Source of the DNA: Nigrospora sphaerica
Lineage: Eukaryota > Ascomycota > Sordariomycetes > Amphisphaeriales > Apiosporaceae
Reading direction: 5' to 3'
NCBI GenBank assembly: GCA_018287875.1
Contig: JAGVVL010000013.1
Span: 1,736,001 to 1,800,000, forward strand
DNA: 64,000 bases
Shown here piece by piece: positions 10,938-22,045 of this stretch (its first letter is position 1; each line of letters opens with the position of its first letter). The position numbers were made by a program, and so were the translations under genes. The notes under the pieces are model-generated. The model was not told the origin of the DNA. It was given only the letters and a program-made list of their open reading frames with translations, and did not search any database.

Positions 10938-11606
10938 CCGGTCTGTTTGGTGCTTGACACGTAGGGTGTTGGCACGGATGCTGACCTCAGAGTTACTCGG
11001 CAAGCCGCCTGTATGACCGGTCTCGTCCATTCCAACATCCATGCAGCCACACCTTTCGTGCCAAATGCCGCCACTGCGCACAACGCGGAAGACGTCGCCG
11101 AGCAGTAGGATTGGGTCTCATGAACTCCGCCACCGTCATCCAAGGCGTGATAAAGGCATGTCCTGTTCAAAAGAAACGGCATACCGAAAGCAAGCCATTT
11201 CTGCCCCCGTGGTACGTTGGCTACCAACATGTAGGGCGCCGCAATGCATATCGAGGATATCCCTGTCCAGTCACACGGGCGCGCCGGGGCACTTGCACTC
11301 CATCATGGTAAGCTTCATCACGGCGGAACCGGCCAGGCAAGAGGAAGAAGAGAGAAAAAAAAACCCTGGCAATTTGTCAGAGCTGGGTACAAGTTGTCGG
11401 TAAATCCCCCTGAAACTGGTTGATACAGGCCAGTCATTCATTCATCCCCAGTTACTTCTCCTTGCTTCTCGCGCTGGTCGAAACGAACGCACCGCCCATC
11501 TTGCGCAGGCTCCGCAGTGTGCACTACTTTATCAGCTACCCGAAATCTGCACTTTCCTTGACGGATTTCTCAGCCACACCCGCTCTTTTCCCGATACACG
11601 ATCTCA
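10938..11606. other. Intergenic with one open segment
   Basis: About 10970-11109 stays open on the plus strand and ends in TAG after a coding-like stretch (…FVPNAATAHNAEDVAEQ). It has no start codon of its own in good context. Nothing else is seen. Confidence 0.3.
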
Positions 11607-12041
11607 TTGGAGATGATACATCCACTCATTCAGGCTGTGGGCCACGCTGCACGCTCCCGGAGACGAGTATATGCTGCGGAGCCCATGGTGATAACGTCGA
11701 TTAAAGAAGAGCCGATCCCCAAGACGCTCATTCGCGCTGCGCCGCCGACTTTCTTCCCGCCTGCGGCGTCCACCACGGCGAGCTACCGATCGGCAACTTG
11801 CGAGGATCTCGTCAGCCGGTACTTGGACCAAATGCAAGCCGAAGGGTCTCTTCCCCCGCCGCCATCCCCAAGATACGCCGAGCCGCGATGGCAACGCCGC
11901 GCGAGTTTACCTCGGGGGCCACGCGAGCAGTTTGCCAAGCCCCGCAAGCCCGAATCCATGCCCGCCGACCGCCAGCCCGCCCACGTGCTAGCCTACGCCG
12001 AGGACTCGCTTGGCAGTCCAGTACGGCTTGTCACCGGGTGA
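11607..12041 (+). CDS. Hypothetical protein, 144 residues (weak)
   Basis: An ATG-started frame of 144 codons with a charged, proline-containing composition (for example ATCEDLVSRYLDQMQAEG) that looks more like protein than most chance frames nearby. There is no signal peptide, membrane segment or known motif, and it ends about 100 bases before a CA microsatellite. I do not recognise it. It may be a chance frame or a fragment. Confidence 0.25.
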   Translation: MEMIHPLIQAVGHAARSRRRVYAAEPMVITSIKEEPIPKTLIRAAPPTFFPPAASTTASYRSATCEDLVSRYLDQMQAEGSLPPPPSPRYAEPRWQRRASLPRGPREQFAKPRKPESMPADRQPAHVLAYAEDSLGSPVRLVTG

Positions 12042-12138
12042 CAGAATGACGGTCGGTGAATGGACTTCGGCACCCATGAGACGCCCCGAGCCGAAAGCCG
12101 AAAGTTCTAGAGCAGGCCGGTGCAGGGCCTGCCAAGGC

Positions 12139-12178
<40 letters not shown>
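12139..12178. repeat. (AC)n microsatellite
   Basis: About 20 uninterrupted AC dinucleotides in intergenic DNA. Confidence 0.95.
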
Positions 12179-12179
<1 letters not shown>

Positions 12180-15100
12180 TATCGGCGCCAGCGGCAGCAG
12201 AGCGGCTGCTGGGCCAAGGCGCTTTTTTCTCTTCCATCATTTATTTATACATTTCCTTTGTTGCCTATCTTTGCCAGCGTTTAGAATATATCATCCAAAC
12301 ACCTCGCCTGTATCCTCCGCTTCCCCTTTCCCCTGGTCCGGCACGTTGACTCCCAAGAACGGGCTGAACCCCTGGGGCGTACATCAAAGAAGGAGAAAGC
12401 AACGCGGCTGTAACCCTCGCATCGCATGCTAGCCATAATGGCATAAGCAGCGCTTCCGGTGAAGCGCGGTCGAAAAAGAATACGGGCCCGCACCCCTGCG
12501 ATCCAGCTGTTATAATAGCCAGGATGCGGAAGTTTATAACGCGGTAGGTCAAGGTACCGCGCAGGGTTGGGCTGCGGATCCCCAATATCGGCAGTGAACC
12601 TCTATCGGGCCGTGGTTGCCGATCAAGCCGGGAGCTTTCTTTTCCCCTCCACGATCGGGGAAATCAATCGACTGCGGCATTGTACGATGGGGCTCGCCAG
12701 TGCGTTCTTTTCTTTTCTTATCTGTGCCCGGTCCAGGCATTCGTGGTAATGCGGAGGATGATCTGCTCCGTCGCACCCGATCTTCTTTTACCCATTGGTC
12801 GCGAACTGGCGCGGGCACGAGAGAACCGTAGTTATGCCTCGGCCCTGTGTTCAGCTACCCACCCCCCTCTAGCGCCCGGTAGCTGGTGCAATCCCATGGG
12901 ATCCCATGTGGAGAGGCCCAGTCTTGCTTCTTCCGAGCTCGTTGACCTCCAGCGGTTTATCGGAAGCCCGCAGTCGGCGCATTGCCCAGTGTTTGATGGC
13001 CTGCAGGGCACGCGGGCTATTGAATTGTGACGGAAACTTTTCTCGCCTTGGCTTTTTACTAGGTAAGGCTTCATATCGACCGCATTCCCACGTCGACCAT
13101 CTCAGCACTCTCCAGGTATTTCCCACCCAAGATCGGTTTGAAGTGTCCCCCGGCGTTGCTCTGTCCATCTTGGGGGCGGATCCCGAAAACCGCGAGCTGG
13201 GGCTCCCACCCTCATTAGAAAAAGGCAACGACTGCCATATATGGGAGGTAGTTCAGCCAAGTTCGTGCCACATGGCGCATCTACCTGCCGCGGTTTCCAC
13301 CTCAGTCCCAACAAGACGGCGCCGTTGTGACATGGTACCTAAAGCCCCATGCTCACTCATCCGAGCACGTATGGACTTGGTTCGCCATCACGCCGTTGTG
13401 CATGCTTGTTATCGTTTGCCAACGTCCTATTTTACAATGGATAACCAATCCCTGTGCTGAGTACAACACCGTGGCGCATGCATCAGCACACGTAGAAAGA
13501 AGACGGACGGGTGACGGAAAAGAGGGAAAGGAGGAACAAACGAGCCACCTGACGTCTGCAAACGGCGGGTGAACCACGCCCATGCTACATGAACTACGAT
13601 ATACCACTTCCCCTCCAACCAAAAAAAGTTACAGACTGGTTGGTTTAGTGCTAGCACAGCTCTCGGGCGTTTCATTAAGTCCTTAAATCCGCCGGGCCCA
13701 ACTTCTCCTTTGAATGAGGGACCCCGGGCGAGAGAAGACCGAGATTCGATTCCTCGACCGGCCACCTATTTTCGGTAACCCTTCTGTTTATCTGGTGTTT
13801 GTTTTTCTTTTTTTTTCTTTGCCGCCTACTGGTCAGCAATGGCGCCTTTGCAGGATCGGGGAGACACCATTCCCCGAAGGACGCTACAAAGCGCGCAGGA
13901 AAGGCTTAGAGGTATTAAGATATTCCAAGAGAAGCATGAGTACAAAGGCGTCGGTCATTCGCCAAATCGGCGCGGCGACGATGCCTTACGAGCTGGAGAC
14001 TGAAGGCCTCCCCGTGTCTAGGCTGACGGCGGACAACAGTGCAACAGTGAAACAGTTTCCAAAAATCAAAGTGGAAATCTGTATCGGGATAACAACAACG
14101 GTGGAAGAAATCAGTAAGGACTCCCCAACCGGTACCATTACCGGAGCTACAACGGCTGGGATGACCGTTGCCGCGATGGAACACGCCAGTCAGGGCGCGG
14201 TTCAGATGTCCACCGAGCCCCAGGGTGGGCACGAGGGACGCAGTGTAGGCTGGTTGCGGCGGAGAGAGGGTGCTTGGCTAGTCAGTAAGTAGATTTGACA
14301 GCGCAGAGCTGAGAATGGGGGCTATCAACAGACCAGCCCAGTCCGGCCCAACCACGTTCTTTTCCGGAAGGAGCCCCTACCCGCGCCGCCTTCCCCAGCT
14401 CCGTCGTCCTGCCCGTTGCCCTGATATGGACAACGACGCCGCCGTCGCTTCCATCTTCGGGGGGGGGGGCTGCGGCTGCGGATGCCGTCGATATACTTAT
14501 GGGATACCGTCGATATGCTTGTGGGAGGGGCCAGGACGCATAGGGCCTGCAAAGCCAGGGCTGCCTGTTATCAGCTCTCTTGGCAGGAGATAGGTGAGCC
14601 TGCCGTGGTGTCCTTTCCTAGCCGCTGGTGCTCCGTACATACAGCGAGTAACGAAGCCGGTGGCGAAGAGGTGGCGGCGACCTGGGGAGAAACTCCAGAG
14701 CTGTGCACCCAGAGCTGATGCGTGACGCCGACCGTTCGGGCCATGTCCACGTCCGCAATTTGTCAGCGTGGTCTCCATTCCGTCCCCTTCACACCTCTCC
14801 TCTTCGTCTCCAACTGATCGGAGGCTTTAACCGATTTGACTTATCTTACCGCCGCCATTCGGCGCCTGAAGAAGAACGGGGGCGTCTGCTGTATCGTCGG
14901 GTTCCCTGCGGGCCTAGAAGGGGGGCACACCTGGCCATGCCGGTATCCGTGCCTTTTTCGACACCGACTCTCCGGCCGACGGCGGACTGCGGTGGGCGAG
15001 GGTTTGAGGGGCGACAGCGGGGGTGGGAAAAGAAAAAAAAATCTTTTCCTTTTGGATCCTCCGGGGATGCGAAGAACAAATGCCAATCTTGGTAATTGTG

Positions 15101-16643
15101 GTACCCGCCGTGTCCAAGGCGTCTGAACAGCACGCACCCGCCGTGGAGAGTCGAAGCGTCTTTGCGCGAGCCCCCCCCCGCGCTCGGGGTTACCCAGCCG
15201 GTGCCCACTCGCGCGCGGAGAATGAAGAGGTGGTCGTGGGTTGGCTGCGATGGCTGACCAAAGCTCCGATCCCTTCCCCTTCTGCACGTGTAAGTACTAC
15301 TAGTCCATTCGGGCCGCCCTGAAGCCCCAGCGGCGGGGTTTTTCCTTGTCGTCCCCGGCCCCGATAAGCTCGATCGAGGCCAGGGTCGTGCATGCTACCA
15401 TCGCGCGGTGTAACGGTAAATGATCGGGTCGACTGGTCGGGGCTAGGATTTGGCGTCGACGTTCCGTCAGCTTCTGGCCGCGGGCAGTCAGCTACATGAC
15501 GAATTTGACAGGGTCTTTGCTGTCCACTTCCGTCCGTTGTAGCAGGTCTGGGCCCGGGCCCGGGCGTCGGCCATTTCCCGTTACTGACTCGTTATCGTAT
15601 GCAGTCCAAGGGCGGGCGACTTATACTCACCAATGAGGGCGAGACCCGCTGACCATGTCCCTGCCTGCACCGCACCCTGCCGAGCGGTACTTTGCCTCAC
15701 ATGGATTTAGATGTAGCCGCATTGCTTGACTAAGCCTATCAGGGTCCCCTCGGCCGAGACGCTGTACCACCTTAGTTAGGCACACTGCAGAACCGCTGGG
15801 GAAAACTGTGTTGTGGTCGCTCGGGGTCTCCGCTTTGGATAGTAACCGGCCAGGCACCCGACCTAGCGAGAGAGCGCAGGGAGAAGAAACAAGTCAATCC
15901 CTTGCCCTGGGTCTTCGGGGTTCTGAGGCTTGGCCATCGTGCTGCCTGTGCTGTCCAAACTAACTTCGGTTGTGCCCGCTACCAGTCCGGGGCCAAGCCG
16001 ATAACAGGGACGGATTCGACAGCAAAGGCGCAATGCGCGCGGTATAGCACGTGCCGGCGGCATCGCAGAACAACGCGGTACGCATCCACATCGGCACCTG
16101 GCTGCATCGCGGCGGTACCGCCAGGGGGTCGACCAAAGCACCATCGAGGGATCGATGATACGGCAAAGCTCTTTTCCGGAGAGGCCCCAGAGACGCCCAC
16201 CTTTTTCCAAGGCATCTATCCCGCGGATAGTAGGCTTGGGCTTTCTATACCATTTCTCAAGTGTCATAAGATGTTCCAGGAGTACCGATAAGTATATGCA
16301 GTAGGCCCACAAGCACCCTTGACAGTGGACATCTTGGAAGTATGGTGGATATTTCGGCGTAGAGCCGCTCAGTGGTGGATGACTGGGCGCAGAGACCTTA
16401 TGGCGGATACTATGAGCCCTATACTCTCGTGGACTGTGAGGCCACGGCCCAGGCAAATCAGTCTTCTGGGGGTGTATAAGAAGCACACTGGCTGCCGAGA
16501 CGGCGAAAGATGTTTTGTTGGTCAGCAACGCAGCCTCAACAACCGGGTACTCTCGCCCTCGCTCATCAGATCCCTTCTGGGTATTGCCTCGTCCTCCTAC
16601 CGGCTCACCCTTTGCCCCAGTACCTGGACACCCACCCGTCACC
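12179..16643. other. Intergenic, 5' flank of tyrosinase
   Basis: About 4.5 kb with no supported gene. A coding-like but interrupted stretch lies at about 13836-14290, a run of 11 G near 14459-14469, and a 260-codon antisense frame at 15863-16645 overlies the tyrosinase promoter and has no recognisable content. Confidence 0.4.
16475..16480 (+). promoter_or_regulatory. TATA-like box of the tyrosinase gene
   Basis: TATAAG on the plus strand, 169 bases before the ATG at 16644, a plausible distance for a core promoter with a leader of about 130 bases. Confidence 0.4.
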
Positions 16644-17817
16644 ATGTTGGGACTTCTCTCTCGTGCCTTGGTCGCTTTGGCGGCGGTTCAGACCGCCTCG
16701 GCCGCTTGCACGAACCCGACTCAACGCAAAGCCTGGTGAGTATTGGAGCATCGGGGGTGATAAGCCCGGGGGAACGCGCACTGCCATCCCATGGCAGCCA
16801 CGAGGAACCCGAGTCCACGAGAGCCAACTGACCCATCTCTCAGGACCACTCTGACTGATGCTGAGAAACTCGCTTACCTCGAGGCCGAGGTTTGCCTGAT
16901 GGAGACGCCTTCCAAGACGGGCTTTGCCGGTGCGCGAACGCGGTGGGATGAGCTCCAGACTATGCACGTCGCTCAAGTGCAGTTTGTCCACGTCGTGGTA
17001 TGTGTTCCCATGCCGTCTTGACTTCGGCGGTGTTGGGCGAAACCGGTGGGCCGAAAGGGCAAGGCTAACAGGTGTTCGTCAGGGCGCATTCCTGCCGTGG
17101 CACCGCTACTTCATGAGTGTGCACGAGAAGCTGCTCCGGGAGGAGTGCAACTACCGCGGTGTCCTCCCCTACTGGGACCAGCAGGCCGACCTCGCGGCGG
17201 CGCCTCTCAGCGCCTCGTCCATCTGGGACCCCAAGACGGGCTTCGGCGGCCCCGTGTCCGACTCCAACGACTGCGTCATCGATGGGCCCTTCGTCAACAT
17301 GACCAATAACCTGAGGGTCGACCTGTCGCGTGGTCCCGAGCAGTGCCTGGCACGCAAGCTTTCGCAGACGGAGTTCAACATGGTGTCGAAGGCCAAGGTC
17401 GACCTCTGCAACGCCTACAAGACGTACGCAGAGTTCAACACGTGCCTGGGCGGCGACGTGCACGTGTCGGGCCACTACTGCGTGGGCGGCACAATGAACG
17501 ACGTGTCGTTGTCGCCGGCCGACCCCCTGTTCTTCATGCACCATACCAACCTCGACCGGCACTGGTGGAATTGGCAGAGCAAGGACCTGGAGGCTCGTCT
17601 GACCGACATGTCGGGGCCCAACGTCGCCTCTATCGGCCTTCTCATCCAGGCCCAGCCGCCCTCACTGCCGCCGGCCGCCTTCTACCCGTACTTTGGCGAC
17701 AACGGCAACGAGACCACGCTGAACCACGTCCTGTGGTCGGCTGAGACCATGCCCAACGTCACCATCGCCGACGTGATGGACATCCGCGGCGAGTTCGTGT
17801 GCAGCGAGTACGTGTAA
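16644..17817 (+). CDS. Secreted short tyrosinase (type-3 copper oxidase)
   Basis: Binuclear-copper oxidase that hydroxylates monophenols and/or oxidises diphenols to quinones, acting outside the cell. Three exons: 16644-16735, 16844-16997 and 17083-17817, giving 326 residues. A signal peptide (about 1-20, cleaved after ASA) is present. CuA ligands are His72, His80 and His89, in MHVAQVQFVH and GAFLPWHRYF; the second motif is completed only by removing the second intron. CuB ligands are His209, His213 and His235/236 (DVHVSGHYC, FFMHHTNLDRHWWNW). The protein lacks the long C-terminal lid domain of classical fungal tyrosinases, so it fits the short secreted group that includes catechol-oxidase-like enzymes. 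Substrate preference cannot be read from the sequence. No UstY-like or other tailoring gene lies next to it, so involvement in a ripp-type cluster is not suggested. Confidence 0.9.
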
Positions 17818-18747
17818 AAGGGGGCGAGACGCGCGAGGGTGTTGCGATGGCTAGGGCGGAGCGGGACTCATGGCTTGATTTAGAGATGAATGATGTAGTA
17901 TGTCACGATAACGTATAATGATAAGGATGGTTATTTGCCCAAGCAAGAATGCTCGCCGCGTGTTTCTTGAGGGTAGCAGTGTCGCGCAAGCCCCAAGGCA
18001 CGCTTCGGCCCAGGTGTAGCCGGTTGAGGCCTGGTTGTGCCGTACCTTGGGAAATGAAGGGACAAGTTGCGGCAGGTGTGTAGCGAGAATGAATGAGGCC
18101 CAGATATTGTCGTAGGTGTGGAGAGTTCTCTTTTGGGGCGGAAGTTCACGCTAGCGCCATCTCGCAGGCGCGGGATGATGTCAGCGGCGGATGGTCTGCT
18201 CCTAACGGGACGCCCCCACACCTCGACCAAAAATGCGCGCAATTGAAAAGTAGTTGGGAAGCCTAAACAGGCGAAAAGCCGGCCCTCGGTTACATTAGTA
18301 CGTGGTGGTTCATTAGGTACCGCCCTACCGACCCAGCACTCCGAGTTCCGGGAGATTAGGCGACTCATGGCTGCGGCTTGCGCGTGGGACATGCTACAGT
18401 TCTCGCTTCTGGCCAGGGCTGAAAGGCCCAGTTGGGTCTGGGTACGGGTACAGCTGATCCACCTGCCCTGCGCCGCTGCCCGGCCCTGACGTGATCATCA
18501 TCGGATCGAAGAAATCATGGTCGTCGTCCAATGTCTGGACTCCCGCTTCTACATCGCTCGCTCGTTACACTCAAGGGACGAATATGAACACCTTGTAGCA
18601 CTCTCTGCACGCGTGCCTCTTTCCCTTCCCTCCTTCCTGCCCTTCCCCAGCCGCAAGGCGCTCAGCTAGTCCTACCATCAATCTAGACTGTCGAACCCGT
18701 CTTTTCCCCCACTTTGTCCGACGCTGATCCGCTCTCTGCCCACCATC
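17818..18747. other. Intergenic between tyrosinase and het-c
   Basis: Both flanking genes read rightward. No gene is seen; a 153-codon minus-strand frame at 17931-18392 has no recognisable content. A pyrimidine-rich tract at about 18617-18647, typical of fungal transcription start regions, precedes the het-c ATG by about 100 bases. Confidence 0.45.
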
Positions 18748-20883
18748 ATGATCTCCGACCACCACCTCGTCCTCCTCTTCCTCCTCGTGTGCGTCTTGTT
18801 CGCAGGTCATGTTTCCGCCTTCGGCGCCGGCGCGCTGCCGCCGACCTCGGAGTTTCAGGGCTTTGTTTGGCGCCATGGCGACATCACCGAGGTGCTGCAG
18901 TACCTGCCCTTCAGCTTCGTCACCAATCACCGCTTCACCTCACTGCAGCGCCGCCAGATCTACTTTGGCAACTGGCTGCGCGATTTCTCCCAGGTCATGG
19001 ACACGACCTGCCTCCAGGCGGTGCCCGAGCCCATCCTGCGCGCCATCGTGTCCGTCATGGGTTTCATGGAGTTCGGCTTCGCCACCGACGAATTCGACGT
19101 CACCCGCGACCGCCTGGGCGTCTACACCCACGTGGAGCACATCGACAACCCTGAGGGCTACGCCGACGATGCCAAGAAGATTGACGAGAGGCTCCGCGGG
19201 CCCGTCGACTCGCGCGAGCTCGAATTCGACCCCAAGACGGGTATGAAGAACTATATTGCCAACTCAGGCAACGGCTACGACACGTCGGCCGACTACGTTC
19301 GCCGCCAGCTGACCGAGTGCATCGAGCTGGGCCGCCGGGGCAAGACGGACCCCAAGGCCCGCAAAGAGTCCTTCATTCGTCTGGGCGCCGCCTTGCACAC
19401 CCTCGAGGATTTTGCGGCCCACAGCAACTACACCGAGCTCTGCCTCCGCGAGCTGGGCGAGGATACCGTTTTCCCCTTTGTGGGCGATGCCTGCCGCGTC
19501 AAGACGCCTGGCCCGCAAGGCCGCGAGGTCCCGCCCATCGTCACCGGCACCTTTGGCATGCTCGACATCTTCCACAGTCTCCTAGGCGAGGCCGACGACA
19601 TGGCCGTTTTGCAGTCCAAAGGGTCCCTAGGCCAGCTGGAGGACAGGCTCGGCTACGGCGGTCTGGCCTTCGATCAGCTGTACGAGCTCATCAAGGGCGC
19701 CATCGAAACCGTCGGCAAGATAACATCGGCCGACAATAACCCGCTTCTCCGGCAGTTGGACGCAGTGGCCATGATCTTCAAGTCGGCCAAGGCCAAGTCG
19801 GAGAAGGCCAAGTCGGAGCACGTCGAAAACAACGACGCCGAGACAATGAACACAAAGAAAGATGAAGGGCAAGAGGAAGAGGAAAAGGAATTCCCTCTTC
19901 CAACTCCCGATTCCGGCGACGCAAGCGGCATCATGAACCCCAACTTGTTGTGGCAGTCTATCGAACCGATGCTGTACTTGCACGACCGCATGAAGAAGTG
20001 GTTGCAAGAGAGTTCGCAGGAGTCGGAAACGACCATGCGGGCCTCTAGCGACCAGCTCGGCGAGTACACCAACCAGATCGTCTACAAGTTTCTCGCCGTC
20101 ATGATCGAGTCGGCCGTCAAAGAGCTGCGCAATGCCGTGAAGGCGGCTAAGGAGCGTGTTGACAGCGAGGCCGCCAAGGCTGCCTCGGCCGCCGTCTACG
20201 AAGACGGCTCCACAGCCTCCAACCCTAGCCACTCTGATCTCTCCAAGGACCACTTCAGCAATGTGCTCAACCAGCCCTCGGGTCTCGTGGCCACGGTGAC
20301 GACCAACTGGGCTACACAGCAAATTGTCAAGTGCTGGGACGATACCGGCATCAGCGCCGACGAAACCATCGAGGAGATCCTGCAAATCATGCACCACCCA
20401 GCCTTCCCCGAGAAGACGGCGGTACAGCAGTACATGTTCGACACGGTGAAGCAGTGGTGGGAGCACATCGGCGTCGGCGAGAAGAGGTTGTACCGGGCCA
20501 AGCTGACCAAGGAGAGCGTGCGCAACCGCGGCCACGAGGCGCACGAGCTGAACCTCAAGGACTTCGAGGGGCGCCAGCGCGGCGCCGCAGAGTTTCCCGG
20601 GTCTCGGCCCGTTGTTAAGGCACCGCCCAAGCTGCGGTCCTTCCCCATCACCTGGGCCATCCGCGAGGTCCGCCGAGACATGAACTGGGCCTTTGTGAGG
20701 ATCAAGGCGAACGCGACGACGAGTCCGCGCATCGCCTTCAGCAATGCCGTGGCAGGCACCGGCAACCTGATAGCCGGCACCGCCCGCGTCATCATTAGCA
20801 CATCGCGCTGGGTCACCAACAGTGCCACGGGCCTGGCGACTTCGCTGTGGCCGTTTCACAAGAGCAAGGCGAGGGACACGTAG
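18748..20883 (+). CDS. het-c: Het-C family heterokaryon incompatibility protein
   Basis: 711 residues in one exon, matching the Het-C family of filamentous ascomycetes, whose Neurospora member helps control vegetative (non-self) recognition when alleles differ. A signal peptide (about 1-24, ending HVSA) predicts entry to the secretory route. The conserved body runs from about FGAGALPPTSEFQGFVWRHG through YFGNWLRDFSQVMDTTCL and GAALHTLEDFAAHSNYTELC, which is rich in His, Asp and Glu. A highly charged, probably flexible stretch lies at about 345-390. The C-terminal part is helical-looking and lacks the long glycine-rich tail described for Neurospora HET-C. There is no HET-domain partner gene (pin-c type) next to it in this window. 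The family call is firm; a role in incompatibility here is inference, since close homologues exist in species where it may not act that way. Confidence 0.9.
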   Translation: MISDHHLVLLFLLVCVLFAGHVSAFGAGALPPTSEFQGFVWRHGDITEVLQYLPFSFVTNHRFTSLQRRQIYFGNWLRDFSQVMDTTCLQAVPEPILRAIVSVMGFMEFGFATDEFDVTRDRLGVYTHVEHIDNPEGYADDAKKIDERLRGPVDSRELEFDPKTGMKNYIANSGNGYDTSADYVRRQLTECIELGRRGKTDPKARKESFIRLGAALHTLEDFAAHSNYTELCLRELGEDTVFPFVGDACRVKTPGPQGREVPPIVTGTFGMLDIFHSLLGEADDMAVLQSKGSLGQLEDRLGYGGLAFDQLYELIKGAIETVGKITSADNNPLLRQLDAVAMIFKSAKAKSEKAKSEHVENNDAETMNTKKDEGQEEEEKEFPLPTPDSGDASGIMNPNLLWQSIEPMLYLHDRMKKWLQESSQESETTMRASSDQLGEYTNQIVYKFLAVMIESAVKELRNAVKAAKERVDSEAAKAASAAVYEDGSTASNPSHSDLSKDHFSNVLNQPSGLVATVTTNWATQQIVKCWDDTGISADETIEEILQIMHHPAFPEKTAVQQYMFDTVKQWWEHIGVGEKRLYRAKLTKESVRNRGHEAHELNLKDFEGRQRGAAEFPGSRPVVKAPPKLRSFPITWAIREVRRDMNWAFVRIKANATTSPRIAFSNAVAGTGNLIAGTARVIISTSRWVTNSATGLATSLWPFHKSKARDT

Positions 20884-21601
20884 ACGCACACGCGGAGAGA
20901 AAGAAGAAGGAGAGAAATAAGAGAGAGAGGGGGGGGTGAACGGAATAGAAGGCTAGACGGTCGGGCTGAGCACTCAGGAGAGGAGCCTGAGGCGAAAGAA
21001 TGGGCTGTTGACGGAAGATCACCGTAGAGGAGACTCTGTTCCCGGGCCAGGATAGTTTGTTTCCTGGACATGCGCGGATCTATTGCGATTTGATACCCCG
21101 AGGTAGGGTGGGTTTCCACCGGGCCTCGAGCAGATAGGGACTCGGTGTCCCATGCGAATTGACTGATTGCTTTCTACCCATACGTGCCAGCGTCCCAAGT
21201 TATCGTAGAACAACCACGGGCCGAGGGCGACGGTGCTGACGGCGAGGTAAGAGTCAGGGATACTGGGCGGGCCTTGTCCTTGCGTGATGCTATCATGAAC
21301 CCACTTGCTGATTCCTTCCCCATTTCGACGGGCCTCCAGACTACGGCATCCCGACGAAAGTTCACCCGTGCCTAGGGGCCGAGCTTGAGGCTCGTATCCA
21401 TCATGAGCGGACAAGATACTTTATTCACTCCGTCTAGCAGCTGCATATTCGTGTTACGCCACGCGGGTTTCCTCCCGGGGTGCGGCGGGAGGGGCCGCGT
21501 TCGGGTCCACGCGTTAGAGAACCTTCCCTCTTCCCTCGCGCCCACCGGCCATTTGTCGTCGTCACTCGGTTGTCCGTTCCCTCTTCCGTTTCTCTTCTTC
21601 T
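20884..21601. other. Intergenic, convergent 3' ends
   Basis: Begins with a purine tract (about 20894-20937, GA-rich with a run of G) directly after the het-c stop. Nothing gene-like is seen. Confidence 0.45.
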
Positions 21602-22045
21602 CTACTGGGGAAGGGGCTCGTAGGCGCCGCCGCTATTGTGGGCGGCGCGGTTCGAGAAGAAGAAGTAGATGATCATGCCGACGATGGGGAAAAGGAAGAC
21701 GACAAGGCACCACAGGAGCTTGGAGCTGGGCGGACGGTTGGACTTGAGGACCTCGACTGTTGGGGCGGGGGGTTGGCGCAACGGTTAGCATGACGTAAGT
21801 GCAAGGGTGTGGTGGTGCGAAGCCAAGGGTGGGCGTTTTGGGAGGAAACCTTGGGGGGTGGAGGAGGAAAAGAGGGACGTACTCCAGACAATAATGTCGA
21901 GAACCAGGACGATAAAGCCGACGATGCCGCCGCCAGTGCCGTACTGCCAGTTAGCGCCGCTCGCCGTCATCGTCTCATCGCCGGCGGCGAGGGGCGCGGC
22001 CAGGGCCAGGGCAGCCAGGCACAGCTGGAGGAGGAGGTGGAACAT
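21602..22045 (-). CDS. Small membrane protein with a PLDc_N (cardiolipin synthase N-terminal-like) domain
   Basis: Two exons, 21883-22045 and 21602-21756, joined across a 126-base intron with donor GTACGT and acceptor CCAACAG, give 105 residues. The order is signal peptide or first helix (about 1-22), a short polar stretch, a hydrophobic helix (FIVLVLDIIVW) followed by EVLKSNRPPSSKLLW, then a second helix (LVVFLFPIVGMIIYFFFS) and a short polar tail. The hydrophobic-D-x3-W, S-N-R, K-L-L-W and F-P-I-x-G-x-x-I-Y pattern matches the two-helix PLDc_N domain found in front of bacterial cardiolipin synthases, but here it stands alone without a phospholipase D domain. The function of stand-alone fungal members is not known to me. 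The fit across the splice junction is strong support for the model. Confidence 0.8.

Noticed and set aside
12140..12178. Long CA tract as a possible CRISPR-like or telomeric array
   Set aside because: A plain dinucleotide microsatellite with no spacers and no telomere unit (TTAGGG).
15863..16645. 260-codon minus-strand frame over the tyrosinase promoter
   Set aside because: No recognisable content; it overlaps the TATA-like box and leader of a well-supported gene.
19627..20889. 420-codon frame antisense to het-c
   Set aside because: Shadow of the GC-rich third positions of het-c, with a Leu/Arg/His-rich shadow composition.
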